Part shown: piece by piece, positions 16,613 to 25,292 of the stretch
Layout of the letters: every line of letters starts with the position of its first letter
Position numbering within the stretch: the stretch's first letter is position 1
NCBI RefSeq assembly: GCF_002277025.1
Contig: NZ_NIWD01000002.1
Span: 404,241 to 468,240, forward strand
Direction: 5' to 3'
DNA: 64,000 nt
Origin: Sphingopyxis sp. GW247-27LB
Lineage (GTDB): Bacteria; Pseudomonadota; Alphaproteobacteria; Sphingomonadales; Sphingomonadaceae
Notes under the pieces: generated by a model
Told to the model about the DNA's origin: nothing
Databases searched by the model: none
The model's input: the letters and a program-made list of their open reading frames with translations, nothing else
Program-made: the position numbers and the translations under genes

Positions 16613-17038
16613 GTGCGAACCCGGCTCAACGTCTATTTCCCACCCGCGCTCGCCAAGCAGGTCGACGAACTGGCGATCCGCCGCCGCATCTCGCGCTCGG
16701 CGATCGTTGAAGCCGCGGTGGCGTCCTATCTTTCGCCGGACGGGGCAGATCGGATGGAGGCGGCGTTCGCGCGGCGGCTCGACCGCCTGTCGCGGCAGGT
16801 GCTGCGGTTGGAGCGCAACACCGGCCTGACGACCGAGGCGCTGGCGCTGTTCGTTCGGTTCTGGCTGTCCGTGACCCCGCCGCTGCCCGACGAGGATCAG
16901 GCGGCCGCGCAGGTGAAGGGCCGCAAGCGCTATGAGGGGTTCGTGGAGACGCTTGGCCGGCGCTACGCCAGCGGCAAGAGCTTGATGGACGAAATCCCTG
17001 AGGATGTCTGGCCGAAGTCGCCGACCGATTCGGAATAA
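16613..17038 (+). CDS. CopG-like ribbon-helix-helix protein
   Basis: Predicted 141-residue protein with an N-terminal ribbon-helix-helix (RTRLNVYFPPALAKQVDELA, then RRISRSAIVEAAVASYL) and a helical C-terminal extension. In Tn4371-like elements a gene of this kind lies between traG and trbB and probably acts as a transcriptional regulator or relaxosome accessory factor. The GTG at 16613 follows TAGGAGAC with good spacing. The C-terminal segment YEGFVETLGRRYASGKSL is conserved among element homologues as far as I recall; its role is unknown. Confidence 0.8.
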   Translation: MRTRLNVYFPPALAKQVDELAIRRRISRSAIVEAAVASYLSPDGADRMEAAFARRLDRLSRQVLRLERNTGLTTEALALFVRFWLSVTPPLPDEDQAAAQVKGRKRYEGFVETLGRRYASGKSLMDEIPEDVWPKSPTDSE

Positions 17039-17206
17039 AGGCATCTGAAGCCGGACTGTGGCGAACTGGTAGTCCGCATCGCGCAAGTATCGGCCGCCGC
17101 CTCTACTACGCCGCCAAGTAGCTGTTGCAGCCTCGATATTTCTGCGTCTCTTGATGTGCTCCTGACGCCGGGCGGCGGTTTGCCCGGCCACTTTAGGGGC
17201 CGATCC

Positions 17207-18193
17207 TTGAACGTCCAGCCGATCCGATCCGAGGCCAAGACACGCGGCGCGCGGATGCTGCGCACGGCGCTAGGCGCGTCGATCGCCGTTTGGCTTGACG
17301 ATCCCTCCGTCATCGAAGTGATGTTGAATCCGGACGGCCGGCTGTGGGTCGATCGACTGGGCGCAGGCATCAGCGATACGGACGAGTTACTGTCGGCCGC
17401 CGATGGTGAGCGGATCATCCGCCTGGTCGCGCACCATGTCGGCGTCGAGGTTCACGCCCGCGCCCCGCGCGTCTCAGCCGAGCTGCCGGAGGGTGGGGAA
17501 CGCTTTGAAGGGCTTCTGCCACCCATCGTCGCCGCACCCACCTTCGCAATCCGCAAGCCGGCCGTCGCCGTCTTCACGCTCGACGACTATGCGCGTGCCG
17601 GGATCATGTCGGCGGTTCAGGCCGAGGCGCTGCGGCACGGTGTCGAAACCCGCGCCAATATCCTCGTCGCCGGCGGGACCGGCAGCGGCAAGACGACGCT
17701 GGTCAACGCGCTGCTCGCCGAAGTGGCGAAGACAACCGACCGCATCGTTCTGATCGAAGACACGCGCGAACTGCAATGTGCGGCGCCCAATCTCGTCGCC
17801 ATGCGAACCAAGGATGGCGTCGTCTCGCTGTCCGAGCTGGTTCGGTCGTCGCTGCGCTTGCGGCCGGACCGCATCCCCATCGGCGAGGTGCGCGGCGCCG
17901 AGGCGCTCGACCTTCTCAAAGCATGGGGCACCGGCCATCCGGGTGGCGTCGGCACGATCCACGCCGGCTCAGCGCTCGGGGCGCTGCGCCGGATGGAGCA
18001 GCTCATTCAGGAAGCCGTTGTCACGGTCCCGCGCGCGCTGCTGGCGGAGACGATCGACCTGATCGCCGTGCTGGTTCGCGACGGACACGGTCGCCGGCTC
18101 ACCGAACTGGCCCGCGTCGAAGGACTCGACGCCGCGACCGGCGATTACTGCCTGACCTCCCTCACATCCGCACCCCAAGGAGACGAACAATGA
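17207..18193 (+). CDS. trbB: TrbB/VirB11 conjugation ATPase
   Basis: Predicted 328-residue hexameric traffic ATPase at the cytoplasmic base of the transfer channel. The N-terminal domain includes the SVIEVMLNPDGRLWVDRLG segment. Walker A is VAGGTGSGKTTLVNALL near residue 155, followed by the Asp box IVLIEDTRELQC, the LVRSSLRLRPDRIPIGEVRG segment with Walker B, and the His box GGVGTIHAGSA. The TTG at 17207 after TAGGGG was chosen because homologues begin about ten residues before EAKTRGARMLRTALG; an earlier start at 17156 is possible. Its stop overlaps trbC. Confidence 0.93.
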   Translation: MNVQPIRSEAKTRGARMLRTALGASIAVWLDDPSVIEVMLNPDGRLWVDRLGAGISDTDELLSAADGERIIRLVAHHVGVEVHARAPRVSAELPEGGERFEGLLPPIVAAPTFAIRKPAVAVFTLDDYARAGIMSAVQAEALRHGVETRANILVAGGTGSGKTTLVNALLAEVAKTTDRIVLIEDTRELQCAAPNLVAMRTKDGVVSLSELVRSSLRLRPDRIPIGEVRGAEALDLLKAWGTGHPGGVGTIHAGSALGALRRMEQLIQEAVVTVPRALLAETIDLIAVLVRDGHGRRLTELARVEGLDAATGDYCLTSLTSAPQGDEQ

Positions 18194-18522
18194 TCCATGC
18201 CGTTCGGTATGGCGCACGCCGCGCCATGCTCGCCGCCACCGCCAGCGTCGTCGCGCTGACAATCGCCGCCCCCGCCCATGCGGGCGGCTCGTCGATGCCG
18301 TGGGAAGCGCCGCTGCAAAGCATCCTCGAAAGCATCGAGGGGCCAGTGGCGAAGATCATCGCGGTTATGATCATCATCATCACCGGACTGACACTCGCGT
18401 TCGGCGACACGTCGGGCGGCGCGCGCAAGCTGATCCAGATCGTGTTCGGCCTGTCGATCGCGTTTGCGGCCAGCTCGTTCTTCCTCAGCTTCTTCAGCTT
18501 CGGCGGCGGGGCGTTGGTCTGA
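18190..18522 (+). CDS. trbC: TrbC/VirB2 conjugative pilin
   Basis: Predicted 110-residue prepilin. A signal peptide ends near AAPAHAGG (about residue 31), and two hydrophobic helices follow (about residues 53-72 and 83-104), as in VirB2/TrbC. The mature form is probably processed by leader peptidase and the TraF protease encoded at 10770. The start overlaps trbB and the stop overlaps trbD, so it is translated as part of the trb operon. Confidence 0.9.
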   Translation: MIHAVRYGARRAMLAATASVVALTIAAPAHAGGSSMPWEAPLQSILESIEGPVAKIIAVMIIIITGLTLAFGDTSGGARKLIQIVFGLSIAFAASSFFLSFFSFGGGALV

Positions 18523-18794
18523 TGTTGGACGGGGCCGAGCCGATCCCCGGCTATTTCGCGCCAGTCCACCGGGCGCTGACCGAGCCGATCCTGCTCGGCG
18601 GCGCCCCGCGCTCGCTTGCCATCGTCAACGGCACGCTGGCGGGCGCGATCGGTCTCGGCCTGCGTCTCTGGATCGCTGGCCTGGTCATCTGGGCCGTCGG
18701 CCACGGGCTGTCCGTCTGGGCCGCGCGCCGCGATCCGCAATTCGTGGACGTGGCCCGCCGCCACCTCCGTTACCCGACATGGATGCGGCCATGA
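18522..18794 (+). CDS. trbD: TrbD/VirB3 inner-membrane component
   Basis: Predicted 90-residue membrane protein with the VirB3-like pattern: a short N terminus (GYFAPVHRALTEPILLGGAPR) and one long hydrophobic region (about residues 33-60). VirB3-type proteins help assemble the pilus with the VirB4 ATPase encoded next. Start and stop overlap the neighbouring trbC and trbE genes (TGATG and ATGA). Confidence 0.9.
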   Translation: MLDGAEPIPGYFAPVHRALTEPILLGGAPRSLAIVNGTLAGAIGLGLRLWIAGLVIWAVGHGLSVWAARRDPQFVDVARRHLRYPTWMRP

Positions 18795-21226
18795 TGAGTT
18801 TGCGTGAATATCGCAGCAAGGCTGCGCACTTGGCCGACTTCCTGCCCTGGGCGGCGCTAGTCGGCGAGGGCGTCGTTCTGAACAAGGACGGAAGCTTCCA
18901 GCGCACCGCCCGTTTCCGCGGTCCCGATCTCGACAGCGCGACACCTGCCGAGCTGGTCGCCACGACCTCGCGGCTGAACGGGGCACTCCGCCGGCTCGGC
19001 TCGGGCTGGGCGATCTTCGTCGAGGCGCAGCGGACGCCAGCGCTCGACTACCCGGCCTCCAGTTTCCCCGATCCCGTAGCGGAGCTGGTCGATATGGAGC
19101 GGCGCGAGCAGTTCAGCGAGGAAGGCGCGCATTTCGAGAGCGGCTATTTCCTCACGCTGCTGTCGATGCCTCCCGCCGAGGAAGCCGCGCGCGCCGAAGG
19201 TTGGCTCTACGAGGGCCGGGCCACGACCGGCGTCGATCCGTGGGAGCTGCTCAAAGGCTTCACCGACCGCAGCGACCGCGTGCTCAATCTGGTCGAAGGC
19301 TTCGTGCCTGAGGTCCGCTGGCTCGATGACGCCGAGACGCTGACCTACCTTCACTCCACCGTCTCGACCCGCCGCCAGCGTGTGCGGGTGCCGGAAACGC
19401 CGATGCACCTCGACGCGCTGTTGGCCAACGAGCCGCTGACCGGTGGGCTCGAACCGAAGCTCGGCGACCATCACCTCCGCACGCTGACGATCACGGGATT
19501 TCCGAGCGTCACGTTCCCCGGCCTGCTCGACGAGTTGAACCGGCTCGCCTTCGAGTATCGCTGGTCCACCCGCGCGATCATGCTCGACAAGACCGACGCG
19601 ACCAAGCTTCTGAGCCGCATTCGCCGTCAATGGTTCGCCAAGCGCAAGAGCGTCATGACCATTCTGAAAGAGGTGATGACCAACGAGGCGAGCGCGCTGA
19701 TCGACAGCGACGCCTCGAACAAGGCGGCCGACGCCGACATCGCCCTGCAGGAGCTGGGCGCCGACTATGCCGGCATGGCCTATGTCACCGCGACGGTGAC
19801 GGTGTGGGACCGCGATCCGGCCATCGCAGCCGAAAAGCTGCGCCTGGCCGAGAAGGTGATCCAGGGCCGCGACTTCACGGTCATCCCCGAGGGCATGAAC
19901 GCGATCGAGGCATGGCTCGGGAGCCTTCCCGGCCACACCTACGCCAATGTCCGGCAACCGCCGATCTCCACCATCAATCTCGCCCACCTGATCCCCCTGT
20001 CAGCTGTATGGGCGGGGCCGGAACGGGACGATCATTTCGGTGCTCCCCCCTTGCTCTACGGCAAGACCGAAGGATCGACCCCGTTCCGGTTTTCCCTTCA
20101 CGTCGGCGATGTCGGCCACACGCTGATCGTCGGCCCGACCGGTGCTGGCAAGTCGGTGCTGCTCGCGCTGATGGCGATGCAGTTCCGCCGCTACGAGGGA
20201 GCGCAGGTCTTCGCCTTCGACTTCGGCGGCAGCATCCGCGCCGCCGCGATCGGCATGGGCGGCGACTGGCAGGACTTGGGCGGGATGCTCGCCGACGAGG
20301 CGGGCGATGCCGTCCAGCTCCAGCCGCTCGCCCGCATCGACGATCCGGCCGAGCGCGCCTGGGCGGCCGAATGGCTGGCGGCGATTCTCACGTCCGAAGG
20401 CGTCGCGGTCGATCCGCAGGCCAAGGAGCATTTGTGGTCTGCGCTCGGCTCTCTCGCCAGCGCCCCCATGTCGGAGCGCACGCTGACGGGCCTGGCTGTG
20501 CTGTTGCAGAGCCAGCAGCTCAAGCAGGCGATTGCCCCTTATTGCCTTGGCGGGCCGTGGGGCCGGCTGCTCGACGCCGAGGCCGAGCGCCTGGGCGAAG
20601 CCGACGTGCAGGCGTTCGAGACGGAAGGTCTGGTCGGCGCCGGCTCAGCCGCCGCGGTCCTGTCCTACCTGTTCCACCGGATCGAAGGCCGGCTGGACGG
20701 CTCGCCGACCCTCATCATCATCGACGAGGGCTGGCTGGTCCTCGACAGCCCGGACTTCGCGGCGCAGCTCCGCGAGTGGCTCAAGACGCTCAGGAAGAAG
20801 AACGCCAGCGTGGTGTTCGCCACGCAGAGCCTTGCCGACATCGAGACGTCGAACATCGCGCCGGCCATCATCGAGAGCTGCCCGACGCGCATCTTCCTGC
20901 CGAACGAGCGCGCCGCCGAACCGCAGATCGCCGCCATTTATGAGCGCTTCGGCCTGAACGCCAGGCAGATCGAAATCCTCAGCCGGGCCACGCCGAAGCG
21001 CGACTATTACTGCCAGTCGCGGCGCGGCGACCGGCTGTTCGAGCTGGGGTTGGGCGAGGTCGCGCTCGCCTTCGCCGCCGCCTCTTCCAAGACCGACCAG
21101 CTCCGCATCGCCGAGCTGGTCGAGACCCACGGCCGCGAGCGCTTCGCCGCCGAATGGCTGCGCCATCGCGGCTGCGCCTGGGCCGTCGAGCTTCTTCCCC
21201 CCAGCCAGCAGGAGTTGCCGATATGA
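18791..21226 (+). CDS. trbE: TrbE/VirB4 conjugation ATPase
   Basis: Predicted 811-residue ATPase that powers pilus assembly and DNA transfer at the inner membrane. The N-terminal CagE/TrbE domain covers about residues 1-400. Walker A is VGPTGAGKSVLLALM near residue 447, and Walker B is PTLIIIDEGWLVLD near residue 640, followed by LKTLRKKNASVVFATQSLADI. The length matches the family. The ATG at 18791 overlaps the trbD stop; an open frame further upstream lies inside trbD and was rejected. Confidence 0.95.
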   Translation: MMSLREYRSKAAHLADFLPWAALVGEGVVLNKDGSFQRTARFRGPDLDSATPAELVATTSRLNGALRRLGSGWAIFVEAQRTPALDYPASSFPDPVAELVDMERREQFSEEGAHFESGYFLTLLSMPPAEEAARAEGWLYEGRATTGVDPWELLKGFTDRSDRVLNLVEGFVPEVRWLDDAETLTYLHSTVSTRRQRVRVPETPMHLDALLANEPLTGGLEPKLGDHHLRTLTITGFPSVTFPGLLDELNRLAFEYRWSTRAIMLDKTDATKLLSRIRRQWFAKRKSVMTILKEVMTNEASALIDSDASNKAADADIALQELGADYAGMAYVTATVTVWDRDPAIAAEKLRLAEKVIQGRDFTVIPEGMNAIEAWLGSLPGHTYANVRQPPISTINLAHLIPLSAVWAGPERDDHFGAPPLLYGKTEGSTPFRFSLHVGDVGHTLIVGPTGAGKSVLLALMAMQFRRYEGAQVFAFDFGGSIRAAAIGMGGDWQDLGGMLADEAGDAVQLQPLARIDDPAERAWAAEWLAAILTSEGVAVDPQAKEHLWSALGSLASAPMSERTLTGLAVLLQSQQLKQAIAPYCLGGPWGRLLDAEAERLGEADVQAFETEGLVGAGSAAAVLSYLFHRIEGRLDGSPTLIIIDEGWLVLDSPDFAAQLREWLKTLRKKNASVVFATQSLADIETSNIAPAIIESCPTRIFLPNERAAEPQIAAIYERFGLNARQIEILSRATPKRDYYCQSRRGDRLFELGLGEVALAFAAASSKTDQLRIAELVETHGRERFAAEWLRHRGCAWAVELLPPSQQELPI

Positions 21227-21981
21227 AGACCACCATCCTGCGCCGAGCCATCCTGGCCGGCGCCATCGCCACGTCGAGCGTCATTGGCATCACCGCCGCC
21301 ACGCCCGCTCACGCCCAGTTCGGCGGGATCGTCTATGACCCGACCAACTATGCGCAGAACGTGCTGACGGCCGCCCGGTCGCTCCAGCAGGTCAACAATC
21401 AGATCCAGCAAATTCAGCAGCAGGCGACCAGCCTCATCAATGAGGCGCGCAATCTGGCTTCGCTGCCGTTCAACTCGCTTCAGCAGTTGCAGCAGCAGGT
21501 GCAGCGCACCCAGCAGCTTCTCGGCGAAGCGCAGCGCATCGCCTACGATGTGCAGAACGTCCAGCAGGTGTTCAGCAGCCGCTACAAGGGCGCGGCACTG
21601 ACTGGAACCCACGCGCAGATGGTCGCCAACGCCAATGCGCGCTGGGAGGATAGCGTCGGTGCGTTCGAGGACGCGCTGCGCGTTCAAGCCGGCGTCGTCG
21701 GCAATATCGACGGCGCACGCACGACGATGGACGGCCTGGTCTCGTCTAGCCAGTCGGCGACCGGTGCGCTTCAGGCTGCGCAGGCGGGCAACCAGCTTCT
21801 CGCGTTGCAATCGCAGCAGCTCGCGGACCTGACGGCGCTGCTCGCCGCGCAGGGCCGTGCGCAGGCGTTGGATTCCGCACGCAATGCGGCCGTCGAAGCC
21901 GAAAGCCGCGAACGGCTGCGCCGCTTCCTGACCCCGCGCACCGGCTACCAGCCGGGCAACGCGCGCATGTTCCACGACTGA
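21223..21981 (+). CDS. trbJ: TrbJ/VirB5-like periplasmic component
   Basis: Predicted 252-residue secreted protein with a signal peptide ending near ATPAHAQF (about residue 32). The body is helical and strongly glutamine-rich, with coiled-coil stretches around residues 50-110, typical of TrbJ, which takes part in pilus formation and entry exclusion. The C terminus RRFLTPRTGYQPGNARMFHD is characteristic. The start overlaps the trbE stop as ATGA. Confidence 0.92.
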   Translation: MKTTILRRAILAGAIATSSVIGITAATPAHAQFGGIVYDPTNYAQNVLTAARSLQQVNNQIQQIQQQATSLINEARNLASLPFNSLQQLQQQVQRTQQLLGEAQRIAYDVQNVQQVFSSRYKGAALTGTHAQMVANANARWEDSVGAFEDALRVQAGVVGNIDGARTTMDGLVSSSQSATGALQAAQAGNQLLALQSQQLADLTALLAAQGRAQALDSARNAAVEAESRERLRRFLTPRTGYQPGNARMFHD

Positions 21982-21985
21982 GTCG

Positions 21986-22288
21986 ATGGACACCAAGCTC
22001 CTCGCGCGCATCGGCGCCGTCATCTTCATTGCCATCGCGTTCACGATGACGGCGATCGAGATGAGCCGTGCTCCCGAAACTGCGCGTGCGGAGTCAGCCG
22101 CCGTCGCCGAGACATCGGCGACGGACCCGCTGCTGATCGAGCTGCGTCGATGCCAGTCGATCGGCGCGGCCGGGGCGAGCGACCCCGACTGCCTTCGCGC
22201 TTGGGGGGAGAATCGTCGCCGATTCCTTGCGCCCGGCGCGCGCCCCGCCGCCCGCATCGCCGACGGCACGTCGGCCAAGGAGAACTGA
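21986..22288 (+). CDS. trbK: TrbK-like entry exclusion protein (TrbK-alt)
   Basis: Predicted 100-residue protein with one N-terminal membrane anchor (about residues 8-26) and a short periplasmic tail holding two cysteines: RRCQSIGAAGASDPDCLRAW then RRRFLAPG. It lies between trbJ and trbL, the usual site of the entry-exclusion gene that blocks redundant conjugation. It lacks a lipobox, unlike RP4 TrbK, and fits the alternative TrbK group. A second protein with the same cysteine and RRxRFL pattern is encoded at 26745-27053. Confidence 0.8.
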   Translation: MDTKLLARIGAVIFIAIAFTMTAIEMSRAPETARAESAAVAETSATDPLLIELRRCQSIGAAGASDPDCLRAWGENRRRFLAPGARPAARIADGTSAKEN

Positions 22289-22289
22289 C

Positions 22290-23594
22290 ATGGGCGGCAC
22301 CGGCGTCGTCGATCGCTTTCTAGATGTCTTCACGCGCTATATCGACAGCGGGTTCGGCCTGCTCGGCGGCGAGGTGGCGTTCATCGCCACCACCCTGATC
22401 GTCATCGACGTGACCTTGGCCGCGCTGTTCTGGACGTGGGGCGAAGGCGACGACATCATCGCCCGGCTGGTGAAAAAGACGCTGTTCGTCGGCGTCTTCG
22501 CCTACATCATCGGCAACTGGAACAGCCTGGCGCGCATCGTCTTCGAGAGCTTCGCCGGGCTCGGCCTCAAAGCGTCCGGCACCGGCTTCACCGCCGCAGA
22601 GCTGCTCCAGCCGGGCCGCGTCGCCCAAGTCGGTCTGGAGGCGGGTCGGCCGATCCTAGAATCCATTTCAGACTTGATGGGCTGGGTCGCATTCTTCGAG
22701 AACTTCATCCAGATCGCGGTGCTGCTGATCGCCTGGCTGCTGGTCATCCTCGCCTTCTTCATCTTGGCGATCCAGCTCTTCGTGACGCTGATCGAGTTCA
22801 AGCTGGCGACCCTCTGCGGCTTCGTCCTCATCCCGTTTGGCCTGTTCGGCAAGACCGCCTTCATGGCCGAGCGTGTGCTGGGGCTGGTAATCTCGTCGGG
22901 CATCAAGGTGTTGGTGCTCGCCGTCATCGTTGGCATCGGCTCGACATTGTTCGACGAGTTCCGCGCAGGGTTCGGCGGCGCGCAGCCGAGCATCGAGGAC
23001 GCGCTGGCCGTCGCGCTCGCCTCGCTCTGCCTGCTGGGGCTCGGCATCTTCGGGCCGTCAATTGCCAACGGCATCGTCTCCGGCGGCCCGGCGCTCGGCG
23101 CGGGCGCGGCGGCCGGAACCGTGCTCGCGGCCGGCGGCGCGCTGGCTGGCGGCGCCGCTGCCGCCCGCCTCGGTGTCGGCGCGGCGGCAGGCGCGATCGG
23201 CGGTGCGGCCCGAGGGGCAGCTTTCACCTCCGGCGCCGCCAACAGCGCCTATGCGCTCGGCTCCACCGGTAAGACCGGCGCGGCAGCCGTCGCGGGCGGC
23301 GCTGGCGGCGTTGGCCAAGCGGCGGCCGGCGCAGCCATGTCGCCGCTCCGCAAGGCCGCAGCCTCGCTCAAGGACAGCTACCGTTCCGGCGGCCGCGCCG
23401 CCGTTACCGCCACGGGCGGAACGATTTCGGGCGGCAGCGCCACGCCATCGCCCGAGGCCGGCCAGCCCGCCTGGGCGGCGGCGATGAAACGCCGCCAGAC
23501 CATGACCCACGGCGCGACCGTCGCCGCCCACACGCTGCGCTCCGGCGACGGCGGCGGCGGCGGCGCGTCCGTCGACACCAGCCAGAAGGATTGA
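22290..23594 (+). CDS. trbL: TrbL/VirB6 polytopic channel component
   Basis: Predicted 434-residue inner-membrane protein with about six hydrophobic segments in residues 20-290, corresponding to the VirB6-like core that forms part of the DNA path. From about residue 260 the protein is an Ala/Gly-rich low-complexity tail with many GGA and AAG repeats, ending in GGGGGASVDTSQKD, as usual in TrbL. The ATG at 22290 follows AAGGAGAA, whose region overlaps the end of trbK. Confidence 0.93.
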   Translation: MGGTGVVDRFLDVFTRYIDSGFGLLGGEVAFIATTLIVIDVTLAALFWTWGEGDDIIARLVKKTLFVGVFAYIIGNWNSLARIVFESFAGLGLKASGTGFTAAELLQPGRVAQVGLEAGRPILESISDLMGWVAFFENFIQIAVLLIAWLLVILAFFILAIQLFVTLIEFKLATLCGFVLIPFGLFGKTAFMAERVLGLVISSGIKVLVLAVIVGIGSTLFDEFRAGFGGAQPSIEDALAVALASLCLLGLGIFGPSIANGIVSGGPALGAGAAAGTVLAAGGALAGGAAAARLGVGAAAGAIGGAARGAAFTSGAANSAYALGSTGKTGAAAVAGGAGGVGQAAAGAAMSPLRKAAASLKDSYRSGGRAAVTATGGTISGGSATPSPEAGQPAWAAAMKRRQTMTHGATVAAHTLRSGDGGGGGASVDTSQKD

Positions 23595-23598
23595 AGCC

Positions 23599-24282
23599 AT
23601 GTTTAGACGCCCAAGTATCCGATACGGCCAGGCTCCCGAGCCGGCCACGCCCTATCAGCGCGCGGCGCAAGCGTGGGACGACCGCATCGGCTCGGCGCGC
23701 ATTCAGGCGCGGAGCTGGCGGCTCGCGTGCTTCGGCGCGCTCGCCCTGTCCGGCGGGCTCGCCGGCGGCCTCGTCTGGCAATCGACGCGAGGCCATATCG
23801 TGCCCTGGGTAGTGCAAGTCGATCGGCTGGGCGAGGCGCAAGCCGTTGCGCCGGCCGAGGCCGGCTATCGCCCGACCGATCCGCAGGTCGCGTTCCATCT
23901 CGCGCGCTTCATCGAACAGGTCCGCGCGATCCCGGCCGATCCGGTCATCGTCCGCCAGAACTGGCTACGGGCTTACGACTTCACGACCGATCGCGGCGCG
24001 CTCGCACTCAACGACTATGCGCGTGCCAACGACCCGTTCGCCAATGTCGGCCGAGTGCAGGTCGCGGTGGATGTGTCGAGCGTCATCCGCGCGTCGCCCG
24101 ACAGCTTCCGCGTCGCCTGGACCGAGCGGCGCTATCAGGATGGCAGCCTCTCCGCCACCGAGCGCTGGTCGGCGATCCTCACCGTCGTCGTCCAGCCGCC
24201 GCGCACGACAGACGCCCTGCGCAAGAACCCGCTCGGCGTCTTCGTCAACGCCCTCAATTGGTCAAAGGAACTGTCGCAATGA
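23599..24282 (+). CDS. trbF: TrbF/VirB8 inner-membrane assembly factor
   Basis: Predicted 227-residue protein with a cytoplasmic N terminus, one membrane segment (about residues 37-57) and a VirB8-like periplasmic domain containing GHIVPWVVQVDRLGEAQAV and the C-terminal NPLGVFVNALNWSKEL motif. It bridges the channel core and the inner-membrane complex. Its stop overlaps the trbG start. Confidence 0.94.
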   Translation: MFRRPSIRYGQAPEPATPYQRAAQAWDDRIGSARIQARSWRLACFGALALSGGLAGGLVWQSTRGHIVPWVVQVDRLGEAQAVAPAEAGYRPTDPQVAFHLARFIEQVRAIPADPVIVRQNWLRAYDFTTDRGALALNDYARANDPFANVGRVQVAVDVSSVIRASPDSFRVAWTERRYQDGSLSATERWSAILTVVVQPPRTTDALRKNPLGVFVNALNWSKELSQ

Positions 24283-25292
24283 TGCGCTCGCCATTCCGCT
24301 CCGCTTCGGCGGTTCTCCTCGTTTCCGCATCCGCTCTCGCTGGCTGCGCCACCACATCGGCGAGGCCGCCCGTGATCGCCTATGACGATCCGCCGCCCGC
24401 GGTCGCGGCGACGCTCGCGGCCGAGCCGCCGCGCGCCGTCGAGATCGTGACGATCCCCGAACCTCTACCGCTGCCCGGTCAATTGAAACCGCTGGCGGAG
24501 AGCCCGCGACCGGCGGAGCCCGCCGATCCGCGCCGTCGCGTGGGCGACGCCAACGCTGCCGCCCGTATCCAGCCGGTGCGCGATGGGTTCCTCAACGCCA
24601 TCCAGCAATACCCGTGGACGGATGGCGCGCTCTATCAGGTCTATACTGCGCCCGGCCAGATTACGGACATCGCGTTGCAGGAAGGAGAGCAGCTCGTGGG
24701 GCCGGGGCCGGTCGCGGCCGGCGACACGGTGCGCTGGATCATCGGCGACACGGTGAGCGGCAGCGGCGCCACGGCCCGCGTGCATATCCTCGTCAAGCCG
24801 ACCCGGCCCGATCTCGGCACCAACCTGGTCATCAACACCGACCGGCGCACATATCATCTCGAATTACGCGCTAACCCGACGACCTACATGGCGTCGGTGA
24901 GCTGGACCTATCCGCAGGACCATCTCATTGCCTTGCAGGGTCGCAACGCTGCGGCCGTTGCCGCTGCGCCAGTCGCGACCGGCGTGGACGTTTCCACGCT
25001 GAACTTCCGCTACCGCATCGAGGGCGACCGCGCGGCATGGAAGCCCGTTCGCGCGTTCGACGATGGCCGGCAGGTGTTCGTGGAGTTTCCGGCCGGGATC
25101 TCGCAGGGCGAGATGCCGCCGCTGTTCGTCACCGGGACGACCGGTGACGCCGAGCTGGTCAATTACCGCGTGCAGGGCCGCTACATGGTGGTCGATCGCC
25201 TGTTCGCCGCCGCGGAGCTGCGCCTGGGCGACCGGCGCAGCGAACAGCGCGTCCGCATCGTGCGCGACGACGCGCGGAGGGGGCGGCCGTGA
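24279..25292 (+). CDS. trbG: TrbG/VirB9 outer-membrane core component
   Basis: Predicted 337-residue periplasmic protein. A signal peptide with a lipobox (LAGCATT, cysteine about residue 24) suggests a lipoprotein. A proline-rich linker precedes the VirB9 beta domain, which includes LYQVYTAPGQITDIALQEGE and the C-terminal FNFRY-like LNFRYRIEGD followed by GRQVFVEFP. It overlaps trbF and trbI by four bases on each side. Confidence 0.93.
   Translation: MMRSPFRSASAVLLVSASALAGCATTSARPPVIAYDDPPPAVAATLAAEPPRAVEIVTIPEPLPLPGQLKPLAESPRPAEPADPRRRVGDANAAARIQPVRDGFLNAIQQYPWTDGALYQVYTAPGQITDIALQEGEQLVGPGPVAAGDTVRWIIGDTVSGSGATARVHILVKPTRPDLGTNLVINTDRRTYHLELRANPTTYMASVSWTYPQDHLIALQGRNAAAVAAAPVATGVDVSTLNFRYRIEGDRAAWKPVRAFDDGRQVFVEFPAGISQGEMPPLFVTGTTGDAELVNYRVQGRYMVVDRLFAAAELRLGDRRSEQRVRIVRDDARRGRP

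Noticed and set aside
21007..22278. Long minus-strand open frame opposite trbJ and trbK
   Set aside because: Shadow of high-GC coding; trbJ and trbK on the plus strand are supported by motifs, overlaps and operon order.
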